From positions 13,900,023 to 13,964,022 of the forward strand of contig CM026433.1 in NCBI GenBank assembly GCA_014871385.1: a DNA stretch of 64,000 nucleotides, in the 5' to 3' direction. The number at the start of each line of letters is the position of its first letter. The first letter of the stretch is position 1. Made by a program: the position numbers and the translations under genes. This DNA is from Ceratodon purpureus. Its lineage: Eukaryota > Streptophyta > Bryopsida > Pseudoditrichales > Ditrichaceae. The notes under the pieces are model-generated. The model was not told the origin of the DNA, did not search any database, and was given only the letters and a program-made list of their open reading frames with translations. Positions 25,600 through 37,600 of the stretch are shown here, in pieces.

Positions 25600-26718
25600 A
25601 TGTTTGGAAGACCTGGCTCAGGTTCACCCGCGCACCTGAACAGAATGTCCCACTCTCGTTCTAGCCCGGTAAGGAAATCTCCACTCATGCATCAATGCTT
25701 GCTTACCATGCACAATTCTTCCGCATTTCCATCGGCAGAGTGACTAGTGTTTTGAAGGCGTGGAACCGTGATCCGCCCACCTTGTTTTACCTCGTCCCAA
25801 TCTGTTGCTTTATCAGTCTTAATTGCTTCCTGAAAACTTCGCGTATCTGTTGCAGCAGGCGCCATCGGCTTCTCCACACCCCGCTGGCAACACCACACCA
25901 CGTGGCATGGTACCGCTCGACATCAGAGGGAGGGCCCCTTACATGATACCTCCGGGCAGTGGCAGGCGTGATCTGAGCGGGGGACATGCGAGAGTGCAGC
26001 CGATCCGGCCCCGTGTAGCCTATCCTCCGACATCAGTCATGTCAGCCCCCTCTCCAAGTACTGCGACACCTCAATGTATTCCAGTGAGAAGTTCTCATTC
26101 CGAACCGCACCTTGGTTACATGTCTAACTGTCCAAGTACACCCCCAGTGATGCCTTCGACTGCGGCAGTACTGGCACCTCAAACTGCTCCAGTACGTGGT
26201 CGATCTCTTCAACTTGCGGCACAACGTGATGCAACGAATGCTGCGAGACGTCAGAATCGTCACCTTGATCAAGCTGGATACGACGAGATGCGGGTTGCGC
26301 ATGCGGCAGGCAGACCCGGTCGTTTTCCAATCCCGACTACTGCATCTGGAGAAATCATTGGTCAGCGGACCAAGTGGCATCGGGCCGTAAGGGCCATTGC
26401 AAAACGAACACTCGATTGGTCCATCAGAGAACACAAGAAGCACCCAAAATCCTGGAAGTGGAGTCTCGATACTATTCAGCGTGAGCTGGATGAGATGTTC
26501 TCATTTACGGTACCCGTGCGCGAGGACGTACTGGAGGAGTATGTCACAGGATTCATCAGCAACGACCGCTCGAAATGGAAGAAGTTCTGGACTGAGAATA
26601 ATTATACGAAACACGAGGACTGTCCCGACGAGGCTTTCACTATGTTAGACAAGTATTGGAGAAGTGATGCCGGCAAGAAGGAAAGCAAACTCGTGAAAGA
26701 AAAACGTGCCCGCGTGGG
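25600..26718 (+). pseudogene. Transposase_24/TNP1-like CACTA gene, 5' part, interrupted by nested element
   Basis: Exons 25600-25668 (MFGRPGSGSP) and 25856-26718 join in phase 0. The second exon begins with a Pro/Ser-rich region and then contains the conserved block of plant En/Spm second proteins (PF03004, Transposase_24): LDWSIREHKKHPKSWKWS, FISNDRSKWKKFWTENN, DEAFTMLDKYWRSD and KESKLVKEKRARVG. The frame then runs into the nested element and stops about 12 codons later. The downstream half resumes at 50316 in the same frame after a repeated 14-bp segment. The gene was therefore intact until the 23.6-kb insertion. In En/Spm, a second protein of this kind (TNPA/TNP1) binds subterminal repeats and works with TNP2. 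Confidence 0.88.
26705..26718. repeat. Left 14-bp direct repeat flanking the nested element
   Basis: cgtgcccgcgtggg, identical to 50316-50329. It encodes the same RARVG codons in the same frame on both sides, so one copy is a duplication of target sequence. It is separated from the inverted repeat by 4 bp (aaat). Confidence 0.88.
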
Positions 26719-26722
26719 AAAT

Positions 26723-26788
26723 GCTATTCTGCGAGCGATGAGCGGTGAGCGGTGAGCGGTGAGCGGTAACTTTGCGGAAATTTTGATG
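26723..26788 (+). repeat. Left terminal inverted repeat of the 23.6-kb element
   Basis: Begins GCTATTCTGCGAGCG and includes several tandem GAGCGGT units, then TAACTTTGCGG and ATTTTGATG. It aligns without gaps to the reverse complement of 50244-50309. Confidence 0.88.
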
Positions 26789-27897
26789 TTTAGGGTGAAG
26801 TTTCTCACTCTATAACTGCAGCATGTTGGTTTTATTTTTATTTTTATAACAAGGAGTATGACCTTAAAAACACCTATCACCGTGCGTGCCTATTCCCGTG
26901 CATGCATGGATACGAATTTAGGAAATGAAGAGTATTAGATCATTTACGAATCTTTTATGAATATAGTCTTGTCCTTTACTTAGTATCTAAGTCTATTATC
27001 AATATAAAGTAAGACTAATATGAATATAAAGTTTAGCCAAGTAAGAGAGATAAAGGAACAACTTGGTGATCACCATTAGACTATTTGGAAAATTTTCCAT
27101 TAATTGATTGTATTTTAATTTAGTCGCTGAGTCTATTATTATTATGAGGTCTAGGCAGAGAGAGAGATAAAAAGACTGCTCAACAACTGCAGATTTTTCA
27201 TTTATCAGATTTTTCATTTATCCGATTTTTCTTTTATCCGATTTGAGTTTGTTTATGTCAGTTTGGGAATGGCCCCAGCGATTATCCTTTGCGAGGTACG
27301 ACGTCCATTGCTTTCTCTCGAGAAGTATAACTCACCAAAGCCACTGCCCAAGTGACGGAAATATAATGTTGGTGGTTTGCTTATATCGAAGTAATGTCTG
27401 ATTAGGCCAAAGGTTATGGGATAATGAAGCAACGAGAATGTATTGCGGTCTCGAGGTAATGTCTGATAATGAAGCTCGGCTCGAAGTGCTGTGATCTCGA
27501 GAGTCCTTATGTGCTTAGTCCTTGAACCGAAAATTAGTGTGATTGTATTAATTAGTGTGACTGCATGGGTTAGAAATAAAAATAATTACTGTGATTGCAT
27601 TAATTAGTGTGACTGCCTGGGTTATAAATAAAAATAATTACTGTGATTGCGAATGAGATTACTTGTTGTCTCAAACCTGTGAGAATGGAGATTCTATGAT
27701 TCAATTAGAGATTTTGTGATTTAATTAAGGATTTCCTGATTCAAATTAAGTAAGCATAAAGAGGAACACAATTTAAGAAAAAATTGGAATAAGTTCTATA
27801 GCATTTACGAAAAAAAGGAAAAAGAACTAAAAAAAAAATAGGCATCAAAGAAAGAAAAAAGAAGCATAGAGTGAAATTCCGGACCTAAGTTGTATAA

Positions 27898-28139
27898 GTT
27901 CTATAGAGGGTGGGTAGCCTGGATTTTGTGCTGAATAAGATAAGGACTGGGACCCAGCAATCTGTAGATTTTAGAGGGATATTTATGACTAGAAACTTGG
28001 ATTAAAAAAGTGTAATGTAAAGAGTTAGGTACATTACAGAATCTTAATATGAAACTGGAACCCCGACAGTTCCAATAAGAGGACTTCAAGTATGCGATTC
28101 AAGAGTGGTCGGGGCCGAGTAGAGTTTATTCGGAGTTTA
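27898..28139 (+). repeat. Direct duplication, copy A
   Basis: Starts TTCTATAGAGGGTGGG and ends with GTGGTCGGGGCCGAG plus AGAGTTTATTCG. The second copy lies about 970 bp downstream at 28870-29113. Weaker similarity extends upstream (ATAAAAATAATTACTGTGATT near 27580, 27630 and 28495). Confidence 0.85.
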
Positions 28140-28184
28140 GTGAGTCTCCCTAAATTTCTAGGTTGGCATCATGCAAGATTGTGC

Positions 28185-28392
28185 TAATTGTATGGGTGAT
28201 GTGTATGGGATGTATGGGTGATGTGGATGGGATGTATATGCGATAATGTGTATGGGATGTACGGGTGAAGTGTATGGGATGCATGGGTGATGTGTATGGG
28301 ATGTATGGGTGATGTGAATGGGATGTATATGCGATAATGTGTATGTGATAATGTGGTTTGGTTTGATGTGTATGTGATAATGTGATAATGTA
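28185..28392 (+). repeat. TGTATGGGATG-type minisatellite
   Basis: Imperfect tandem copies of a unit of about 20 bp (GGGTGATGTGTATGGGATGTA and variants with TGCGATAATG). The minus strand reads as a spurious His/Ile/Thr-rich frame. Confidence 0.8.
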
Positions 28393-28869
28393 CTGCGGTC
28401 TCCAAGTGTTGCGGTCTGGACAGTCCTTAAGTGCTGACTACTCCAAGAGAAAATTAGCGTCAGTGCATTAATTAATGTGACTGCATGGGTTATGTATAAA
28501 AATAATTACTGTGATTGCGAAGGAGATTTCTTGATGTTGGGACCGCATGGATATAATTAAGCAACTTCAATCCCGAGATCTACCCTAAAAAGACCGAACT
28601 TAAATTGTAGCTCAAACCTGTGAGAATGGAGATTTTGCGATTCAAACGAAGGCGATGGCTTAGTGGGTTTCATGTCCAAAAAATTAAAAAAACCAATGAG
28701 TATTATACCAATTAATATAAAAAACAAAGGTAATTAAAATAAAAGTTAAGTAACCATGAAGAGGAAAACATTTCCAGAAAAAAATGGAATGAGCTTTATA
28801 ACATTTACGAAAGGAAGGAAACAGAAGTAAAAAAAGGAATATGTAAAATTCCGGAGCAATTTCGTTGAG

Positions 28870-29113
28870 ATTCTATAGAGGGTGGGAGGCCTGGATTCTG
28901 TGGTGGACAAGATTAGGACTGGGACCCAGCAATCTGTAAATTTCAGAGGGATATATATGACTAGAAACTTAGATTGAAAAAATGTAATGTAAAGACATGG
29001 GTACATTACAGAATCTTAATATGAAACTGGAGCCCCGAGAGTTCCAATAAGAGGACTTCAAGTATGCAATTCAAGAGTGGTCGGGGCCGAGCAGAGTTTA
29101 TTCGAAGTTTTGG
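28870..29113 (+). repeat. Direct duplication, copy B
   Basis: A diverged copy of 27898-28139 in the same orientation, with scattered substitutions and few indels. Confidence 0.85.
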
Positions 29114-29713
29114 GAAAGGCTCCTGAAATTCTTTAAGGCAGTAGACAAGATTGTGCTAATTCAGCTCATAGGTCTACGAGGAACTATTCACTCACAATCC
29201 TAAATAAAAATAGGGTAAATATAGAGTATGATTGGCTTAGATCCATTTTATCTTCGTTCATTCATATACCGGTTAGTTTTAATACGTTGCTGGGCCATTC
29301 ATACTATGTTCATAGGGGCGATTCTTAATGCTCGCACTCCTCGAGCCTCCTAGCTTATGTACAAGTAGGCAGATATCTGACCCGCTTCATCTGCCAGATT
29401 TTTACCTGTTAAAGGCTATGTGAGCTGTATTGTTTCGTGCTGGAGTCTCAACAACTGACATTATCGTGTGAAAGTAAGTTTTGACGTCATGGCGCCGGCG
29501 CCATATCATGTCTTCTTAACACTATATCGATTAATGCAGAGGATCAGGGACTATCTGTCCGGCGGACAGAAGACTGGGTGGCGGTGTATCATTAAGGGAT
29601 GCGAAATACGATCATAAACATGGACAGACTACTGTGAATATCAAGGAGATGCCGCCGGCGCCTTGACGTGAGATTGACGCGTTAGTGCATCATATATCAG
29701 GAGCAAGCGGAAC

Positions 29714-30439
29714 ATGCATTTCTCAAAAGACCTGAATGCTTATTTCTTTCTAAGGCGGAGAGTATTATCATTTCGTTGCCTCGTAACTATGTCTCCTCTT
29801 ATGTTTAGCCTCCACTCAGGATCACAGTTCGTGCTCAACCTTGGGACAATGCTGGAACCGCAGGTTGGAGATATAGTTATACGTAGAAGGCGGGCGGATT
29901 CCATCATCCGGTACTATCTATACAAGTCTCCGGAAGAGTGGTACCAGTATCATAAGACATGGCTGCTGAAGATCTTCCCGTCGTCAGTTCTTTCTGCTTT
30001 AGATAGTGATCGAAGTGATCTCCCTCCGAACATGAAGTGCATGATGCTTATGGTTTGGGAGTACGGGCTTGGATTCAAGGAGGCGATGACCGGAGGAATA
30101 CTTCTTCCGGAGGCACAAGACCCCGGACCGGCGCAAGTGCTCGGTTTAGGACGCGGAGGAACCGTCCCCGACCAGAATACTATTGTCCTGGCATTTACGC
30201 AGCCGAGTCTGCCTCATGGTCCAACATTTTTGCGTGCAGATTTCTGGAAAGAAAAGTACCTCCACAATGACTACGCAAACCTTATGGTCTTCTCAGTTGT
30301 AGACTCCGTCATTGGACCTAACAACTCCACTAGAACAGTGACGAATTGGAGCAGAGCGGGTTCGTCCTGGACATCCACTAATTCAATCACAGGGGCTTTA
30401 TCGCAATACTTAGGGTTGACCCTCGTAAATCTAGGCTAG
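29714..30439 (+). CDS. Hypothetical ORF, possibly a degenerate gene
   Basis: A 241-codon open frame with MHFSKDLNAYF at the start and MVWEYGLGFKEAMTGG in the middle. I do not recognise it. Other frames in the same interval are also long (30037-30270). A different frame downstream, about 30384-30555, reads like coding sequence (FIAILRVDPRKSRLV, then WLHCLESNMVMLILEDM) but is preceded by an in-frame stop. The pattern suggests an older multi-exon gene now broken by frameshifts, or introns I cannot place. It lies inside the 23.6-kb element near its left end. Confidence 0.35.
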   Translation: MHFSKDLNAYFFLRRRVLSFRCLVTMSPLMFSLHSGSQFVLNLGTMLEPQVGDIVIRRRRADSIIRYYLYKSPEEWYQYHKTWLLKIFPSSVLSALDSDRSDLPPNMKCMMLMVWEYGLGFKEAMTGGILLPEAQDPGPAQVLGLGRGGTVPDQNTIVLAFTQPSLPHGPTFLRADFWKEKYLHNDYANLMVFSVVDSVIGPNNSTRTVTNWSRAGSSWTSTNSITGALSQYLGLTLVNLG

Positions 30440-31630
30440 TTAGGCCCACTTCAGCTAGGAATATTGAGTGGTTGCACTGTTTGGAGTCGAATATGGTCAT
30501 GTTGATATTAGAGGATATGTGTACGTCTCTGAAGTATTATCAAGGAAGTCAATAAAATGTGATAATTTATTGGTCTTACTCGCATCGCGTCCCACTGGAC
30601 ATTCCTTATGTAACCCGAACTTGACATCCTTATGTAACCCCAACTTAACATCCTCATGTAACCCCTTATGCCATCTCCTTCACTGAAATCAGAGACCCTT
30701 CTGCCATCTCATTCTGGTCATTGTTTTCAATTTTACCCTTTCGTGAAGGGCCCTCTGGAGCAACCTCGCAGCCCTTGGCATAATGCCTCGGCCCCGAGCA
30801 GTCATCATGGGGTCCCTCACTCTGGTCAATTCATGGTTTCTTACAGTTGTTACTGGAGCCCATTGAAGCAGCGGTGAAGCACTTGACATAATGCCTCGGT
30901 GCGGAACTCTTGTTCTAGGTTCTCACAGTCTGGTCAGTGCATGTTTCTTTTAGCGCCCTTTGATGTACCCAGAAGCACTTGGCACAATGTGTACGTGCCG
31001 AGCACTGTTCCGTGGGACGACCATATGTAATAATCGCAGTGTAGAGCGGGAGAGGATAAGATGAATGGAAATAGGGGGTGGAATGCCAGAACCCGAAAAG
31101 AAAATAAAGCATATGTTAACGAAAAGGAAAAGTGCGGATGGAAAGGAAAAAGAAAAAGGGAAAATGGAAATGCAAAAGAAGGAATGAAAACACTAATAAA
31201 GGGGATAGGAATGAGACTGGATAGTTCGAGTGGAAGGGAGAAATGAAATTATTGGACTGAATGGATAAAGAAAAATACGAATGATGTTAATGAAAAAGTA
31301 TGGTGCGAGTGGAAGCGATAAATGAGATATTAAATACGGAATCAAAATAGAAGGAATCAGAGAATGGGATGTTAATTATAAAGAAAGATCCGTGAAGAAG
31401 GAATAAACAAGAAATAAAAAAGGGAATGATAGAAGAAAAAAATTGCGGGGGGGGGATAAGAATTAGAGAGGACATTTAAAGTGGAAGGAGAGTATGCAAA
31501 TAATGAGTGGAATGGGGAGAAGGATAAAAAATAGATAATGCAACTGGGAATTAAGAGAATTCATATACAGAGCTTTCGCTAAGCCCTTCAGTAGATGCGA
31601 GATCTACATCAACTAGCTTACGGCCCTAAC
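30440..31630. other. Noncoding, short repeats then A-rich DNA
   Basis: Contains three copies of a CCTTATGTAACCC-type unit near 30603-30665, and repeated TGGCATAATG/CCTCGG segments near 30775-31000 including a GCCTCGGCCCCGAGCAG copy of the element-wide motif. A purine-rich, gene-free stretch follows to about 31560. Confidence 0.5.
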
Positions 31631-34600
31631 TCACATTTCCAAAATGTCCTCCAAAGTACTGACAGAGCGTTCTTCAAGGTCGGACTCATCAACGGACGAT
31701 AGAGTGATTGAGGAGGGGCTAATATCTGAGAGATGATCGTCTGACTCATCGGCTTCAATATCAAGAAACTCCAACGACCTACTTGGTGCATTTCTAGATC
31801 TACAGTAACGGTACGAACCACGAGCTAGTTGGATAGCTGCATCATTTGCATAAGATGGAAGAATCCAAGACTGTGGAGGGCTCCGGTGGAAATGTGGATC
31901 AGAAAAAAAAGGACGATGCACTGGATACCTCATGTTATCGCATCTGCAAATGTAAATGGCAAGTTGTTTATAAATCCACTTTACATTGAATGCGTGTATA
32001 TGAGAGGTGACACTAGAGAAAAAGTGTCTAAACTCACTTCTTGAATCGAGATCTCTTCACGATCTTCATGACAGGAACTTCTTCCTCAGGATCCTCATTG
32101 CTGACATGCTGTGCGGTGCCGGCTTCAGGGATCGAAGTATTCCGAATTAATGGTTCCAACAAAGCCTCGAAAATGGCTGCATCAGCCTCCAAGGCCACAA
32201 TGTGGCGGTCGATGTTGCGGCAGGCATGGATAGATGAACCTGAAACACATCCCAAGGAGTTTATATGATGCTAATAGTGTTCGTTACCAAATAGGGAGGT
32301 ACTGCAACATGGATTACAAAAATTTATTTGGTACAAGAAACTGACCGGTTGCTGCCGTACAGTCTAATATGACGTTGCCCGGATCTGAAGCAGCTTCAAT
32401 CAACATTTCCATGAGTACCACCGATTTCTCCCGGGGGCCTCTCCATGGCCTCTGTCCATCACACTTCTGGTTCTCGGGGAGAACAATGTTCTGTAGGCAG
32501 TCATCACGGCCCACGTTTACACCGTGGCGGCTAAGAAGCTTGGGCACAGGCCTGAAAGCGAACTTTGATGGAGGAACTCCGCTTCTCACTGCCAGGGTAA
32601 TCCCGAACCTGAGTGTCTGCATCCCAATTTCAAACACTAAGTTAATATTAACTCATGAGGACTCTGTGATGGCATTCACATGGAGAGACTTCGAACTCGC
32701 ATCGGGCCCGAGCAATGATGACTGACTGCACAAGATCAGAAGTTTAATTCTAAATACGCTCCTCTGAATGGCTTTCTCCCCATGGCATTCTGCCACGGCC
32801 GTGACCACTAGATACTGCAAGCACACTGCTAGTATTACTAACTTCTTCGCACAGGCTCCTTGTCCAAGGAAACGAGAAAAACTATGAGCTGAATTTTAAT
32901 GGATAATTGGAGAGTACCTATAAAAAACCTGTGTGACTACAAAGCAATAGAGGGGGAATAATGTTTAGCTACAACTTACAGTAACGGATTGATCCAAGGG
33001 TGATGTTAGGTGGAGTCGGTTCATTGCCCACCATTCCTTGCGGACTTTCATCCCATACGTATCACAGTAACCTAGAATCTTGGATTTTGTTGTTGCACGA
33101 AAAGGATGAAAAAGTATCATCGCCCCATCATCGTGCAGGTGATTCTCAGCAAAGTCAAAAATGCTTTGCAACCAATCAGGAGCTCCCTCATTCCAAGCGG
33201 GGATGGATGCAGGAGGGTCTGAGATGCCTGGGACAGGGAGGTTCTCTGGTAAGTCAGCAATAATGAGGTCAACAAACGGGTGACTTACTTGATCTCCGTT
33301 CAAATGCAGGGATCTTCCGCCAGTAACCTGCACATAAAGAAAATAGAGTGAAGTCAATTATACAAGAAATAGCATCCGAAACTCAGGGGGCTTGAAGATG
33401 AAGTGAGGTCGTACTCTCACTCGTAAATCCAAGAAACAAATGTACAAATCTTAAGAATGTACAAATCCAAAAATCAAACAGCTAGCATCTAAGCAGGACT
33501 AACAGGAAGCATCCAAGCTTGATATCATTCTCTCCAATAGCCAAGGCTCCCTCTCAAGGCTCTCCTCGGCCCCGATCAGACATGGGTGAGCAGGCTCGGT
33601 ATGTCCAGCGCTTGCAGCCTGAACTCTATATCCAGCCTAGCTTTGCATGCGAGAGGTTGACTTTCCTTCTTATTTGGAAAGAGTTCAGCTACCAAGGCTC
33701 TCTCTAAGGCTCTGCTCGGGCCCGATCAGACATGGGTGAGCAGGCTCCGCATCTCCAGCGCTTGCAGCCTCAACTGCCCATCAGGTCGAGCATTCGAGCG
33801 GGGGTGGACTATTAGTCTTTTTTTCAAGCCATTCCCATGCCAAGGCTCCCTCTCAAGGCTCTGGTCGGCCCCGATCAGACATGGGTGAGCAGGCTCGGTA
33901 TGTCCAGCGCTTGCAGCCTCAACTCTGTATCCAGCCTAGCTTTGCATGCGAGAGGTTGACTTTCCTTCTTATTTGGAAAGAGTTCAGCTACCAAGGCTCT
34001 CTCTAAGGCTCTGCTCGGGCCCGATCAGACATGGGGGAGCAGGCTCCGCATGTCCAGCGCTTGCAGCCTCAACTGCCCATCAGGTCGAGCATTCGAGCGG
34101 GGGTGGACTATTAGTCTTTTTTTCAAGCCATTCCCATGCCAAGGCTCCCTCTCAAGGCTCTCCTCGGCCCCGATCAGACATGGGTGAGCAGGCTCGGTAT
34201 GTCCAGCGCTTGCAGCCTCAACTCTGTATCCAGCCTAGCTTTGCATGCGAGAGGTTGACTTTCCTTCTTATTTGGAAAGAGTTCAGCTACCAAGGCTCTC
34301 TCTAAGGCTCTGCTCGGGCCCGATCAGACATGGGTGAGCAGGCTCCGCATCTCCAGCGCTTGGAGCCTCAACTGCCCATCAGGTCGAGCATTCGTGCGGG
34401 GGTGGACTATTACTCTTTTTTTCAAGCCATTCCCGTGCCAAGGCTCCCTCTCAAGGCTCTGGTCCGCCCGAAACAGACATGGATGGGCAGGCTCCGCATG
34501 TCCAACGCTTGCAGTCTGAGCTGCCAATCGACCAGAGCATTCATGCGAGGGGTGGGGTTATACTTTTTTTTCCTAGCCATTCCCTTGCCAAGGCTCCCTC

Positions 34601-37600
34601 TGAAGGCTTTGCTCGGCCCCGATCAGACATGGATGACCACGCTCCGCATGTCCAGCGCTTGCAGTCTAAATTGCCCATGAGCCCAGCATTCTTGCGGAGG
34701 GTAGACATTAATTCTTTTTTTAAAGCCAGTTCCCTGCCCAGGCTCCCCCTAAGGCTCTGCTCGGCCCCGTTGAGTTATGAAAGATACAATTCTCTCGAAT
34801 AGGACTAAAGAGATGGTGAAATTTAGTTTAATTATGCAATGCTGAACTTAATTATGCGACTGCTGGGCTATGCAAAGTGACATGTGCTATCATTCAGGCA
34901 TGAGTCGATTCAAAAGGATACGAAGTACTTTACCTTGAGAAGGAAGTCCTTGATATCCAAATACATTGGTGTGAAGTCGTCACCTCTGCCTGCTAGGACG
35001 TCGTCGAGGGATGAGTTCAGGATCATTTCTTTATTGTGGCCACAGTCCACAACATCGTTAAATTCGAGAAGCTGATTGAGTTCATCATAGGTTGTTCTTC
35101 TTTTTCTACTCCTTGAGGCCGTATGCTCTTGCTGCCCGGAGCCTTGAGAGGGACTCTCAGTATCCTCCTGACCCGGGGTAGTGACCTTCTTCTTGCCTTT
35201 TTTGCTGTTCTTTCCTGTGCCCTCTGCTGCTTCTCAAGCTCCTTCTGCTCCGCCTTCTGCTCGGCCTCTCTCACTTTTTGGGCCTTCTTACGGTCCTCTT
35301 CGATCCTCCTCTTGAGCGCCTTCGCTCTCTCAGTTTCATCTTCTATTCCGATGAGATCAACCATTTCTATACCAGACTCCCCAATGGCGTCCCTGGACTT
35401 CCTGAGCTCGATCTCGAACGCTGGAGTAAAGCTCGGCACACAGTCCAAGTACCATGCACCTGCGGTAAGGTGTGAAGTCGTCCATGTCCGCTGCTGCAAA
35501 GCGGAGAACATGCATGCTGGACTCGATCGATCGACCCAGGCTGCAAGAAAAACAGGAAGGTTTTCCTTCGAGATTGCTTGCTTAGCTAAGAGCTCGTATT
35601 TGAAATACCTTTGCAGGACGAAACACACAATAAACCAATTAGCTTTGGCAAGAATCGGATAACAGAGTAAACAGCTCGTGTTTGAACTAGCCTTCTCGAG
35701 AGTTTCAGGCAGCTTACTGGAATTTGTATCGTACCATCAGGTAGTCCTATATAAATCATACCCTTGACCAATGCCATTGAAATAAACCAATGTGATCAAA
35801 TGGCTAATAAAACTACAGCAAGCCTCGTACTTTTTTCAAAATTAAAAGTGAGCTCACTGCCATGATAACAACCAGATGACAATTTATATGTAAAGGCCAC
35901 TGTCACTAGCGCAAACAAAATGTGATGTAAAGGATGCGTACCGGTAGAGGAGACGCCTGACGATCAGGTCTGCTCCCTTCAAATCCCGGAACTCGTGTCC
36001 TTTTTGGAAAGCTTCATTTCCACGAAAGTACGAATAAAAGACATTGTCCCACAGCTTCATTCGGCAATCCTCCACATAAGCAGGCAATGACATTGGGTCC
36101 CCTGGTACTGACATATCAATGATGATACGGTCTTGACGGACGATCTCGTCAAAGGCTGCCGTGGCTTGATCAGAGAGCTGTCCAATTTCCATACAAAATG
36201 TAAGCGAGGGCTGGACTTACCTGTGTTGAGGTCGTAAGGAAAATGGCCTTGCATCTGATTACAAATTCCTCAACCAAAGTGCGTCAACAACGACGAGGTA
36301 ATTTTGTGAAAATAATACCTCAGCCCAGAATGTGGCTTTATGGAGCCAAAGAGTTAGCTTCTCTTCGTTCACAGGCTTTGGTGGGATCTTCCGGGCCTCG
36401 CGGGTTGCAGCAGACGAATTAAAGTATTCAAGCCACTGGATCTTGGCTGCTGCTGTGGCCCTGGCGGTCACAATTAGCTGCAGCTTCTCAATAGTCAACT
36501 CCGTATTGCTGGAGTTCAAAGAGTAATGTCGCTCGACCTGCATAGCGAACATTGGTTCAGAAACTCTGCCTAGAAGTGGCTGCATAAAGTATGAGCTGCC
36601 CGGCGTAAACTACGCCATGGACATCTTGGTTCAAACCAAGTGTGATAGGGGCCGACCATACTGGCTTGGCCAGGCCAAGTTACACTTCGCCCTAACGTAC
36701 GGAGCTGCAGGATGAAAAGACCAGGCACGGATAGAAATCGTTCAAGGCGGCCATGAAAGTTCTTGACCCACTGTGATCGGGGCCGAACACACTTGCAAAT
36801 ACTTGGAATTGCGCTTTAAAAAACAATATGTATGAAGCGTTGCATTAATAGTACGTACACTGTCGACATATTGCTCAATGGAAGAGTCCAATTTAATTAT
36901 TTACCTCACGTAACCAAGCAGGTGTAAGCTCGGGATTGGCCACAGCGACAAATTTATTCATCTTCTGTCTCAGCTTCTCCGTTACCTTCTTTACGGCAGC
37001 TTTCATGGCAATTAGTTTTTCTGCTTCTGTGACATCACCGTCATTCTGCTCCAAGAATCCCCTTAGACCATCGTCGGCTGCACGGCTGATCTCATGCTGA
37101 AGAAGCTCAGAAAGTTCAGGTATAGGAGAAGAGGTCAGCGGCAGTAATATAATTCATTGGTGCAAGACCGTGGGGACACATGCGGACAAAATTCAAATGG
37201 AAATGAAAACGAAGAGTTAAACCTGCCTTACATCCACCAAAAGAATCAACATATTTGAAATGAATCCTGATTAAATACTGCAGTCGGAGCTATACTGCGA
37301 CCGAACATGGTAGAAGCCCCTTCTGATGCTCTGTTTGAAAGCATACCTGGAAGATGAAACTTGTGAACACTTTTATCGGCAAGGTCTGCCACGTATTGTG
37401 CTTTGTTTTCTTGCATCTCTTTAAATCAGAATCCGACAAGATATCCTTGAATTCATCCAAAGGCATCAAACCATATTTTTGAACCCTGAAGAGGGTATGA
37501 ACTGGATTGGTTTTGACGTGAGAGTCCTCCGTGTGCCTAGCAAAAGAGAAATTATTAGGAAAACTAGCACACAAAGGAACACCGAAAATCAGTTGCATAG

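Larger units (their letters stand above)
26789..29713. other. AT-rich left subterminal region, no gene
   Basis: About 2.9 kb without a supportable gene. It contains two diverged direct copies of a block of roughly 0.7 kb separated by a short-unit minisatellite, each ending with the GGTCGGGGCCGAG motif. Confidence 0.55.

Noticed and set aside
33535-34775. CRISPR-like array
   Set aside because: The whole 150-bp unit is conserved, with no unique spacers, and the context is a eukaryotic intron.
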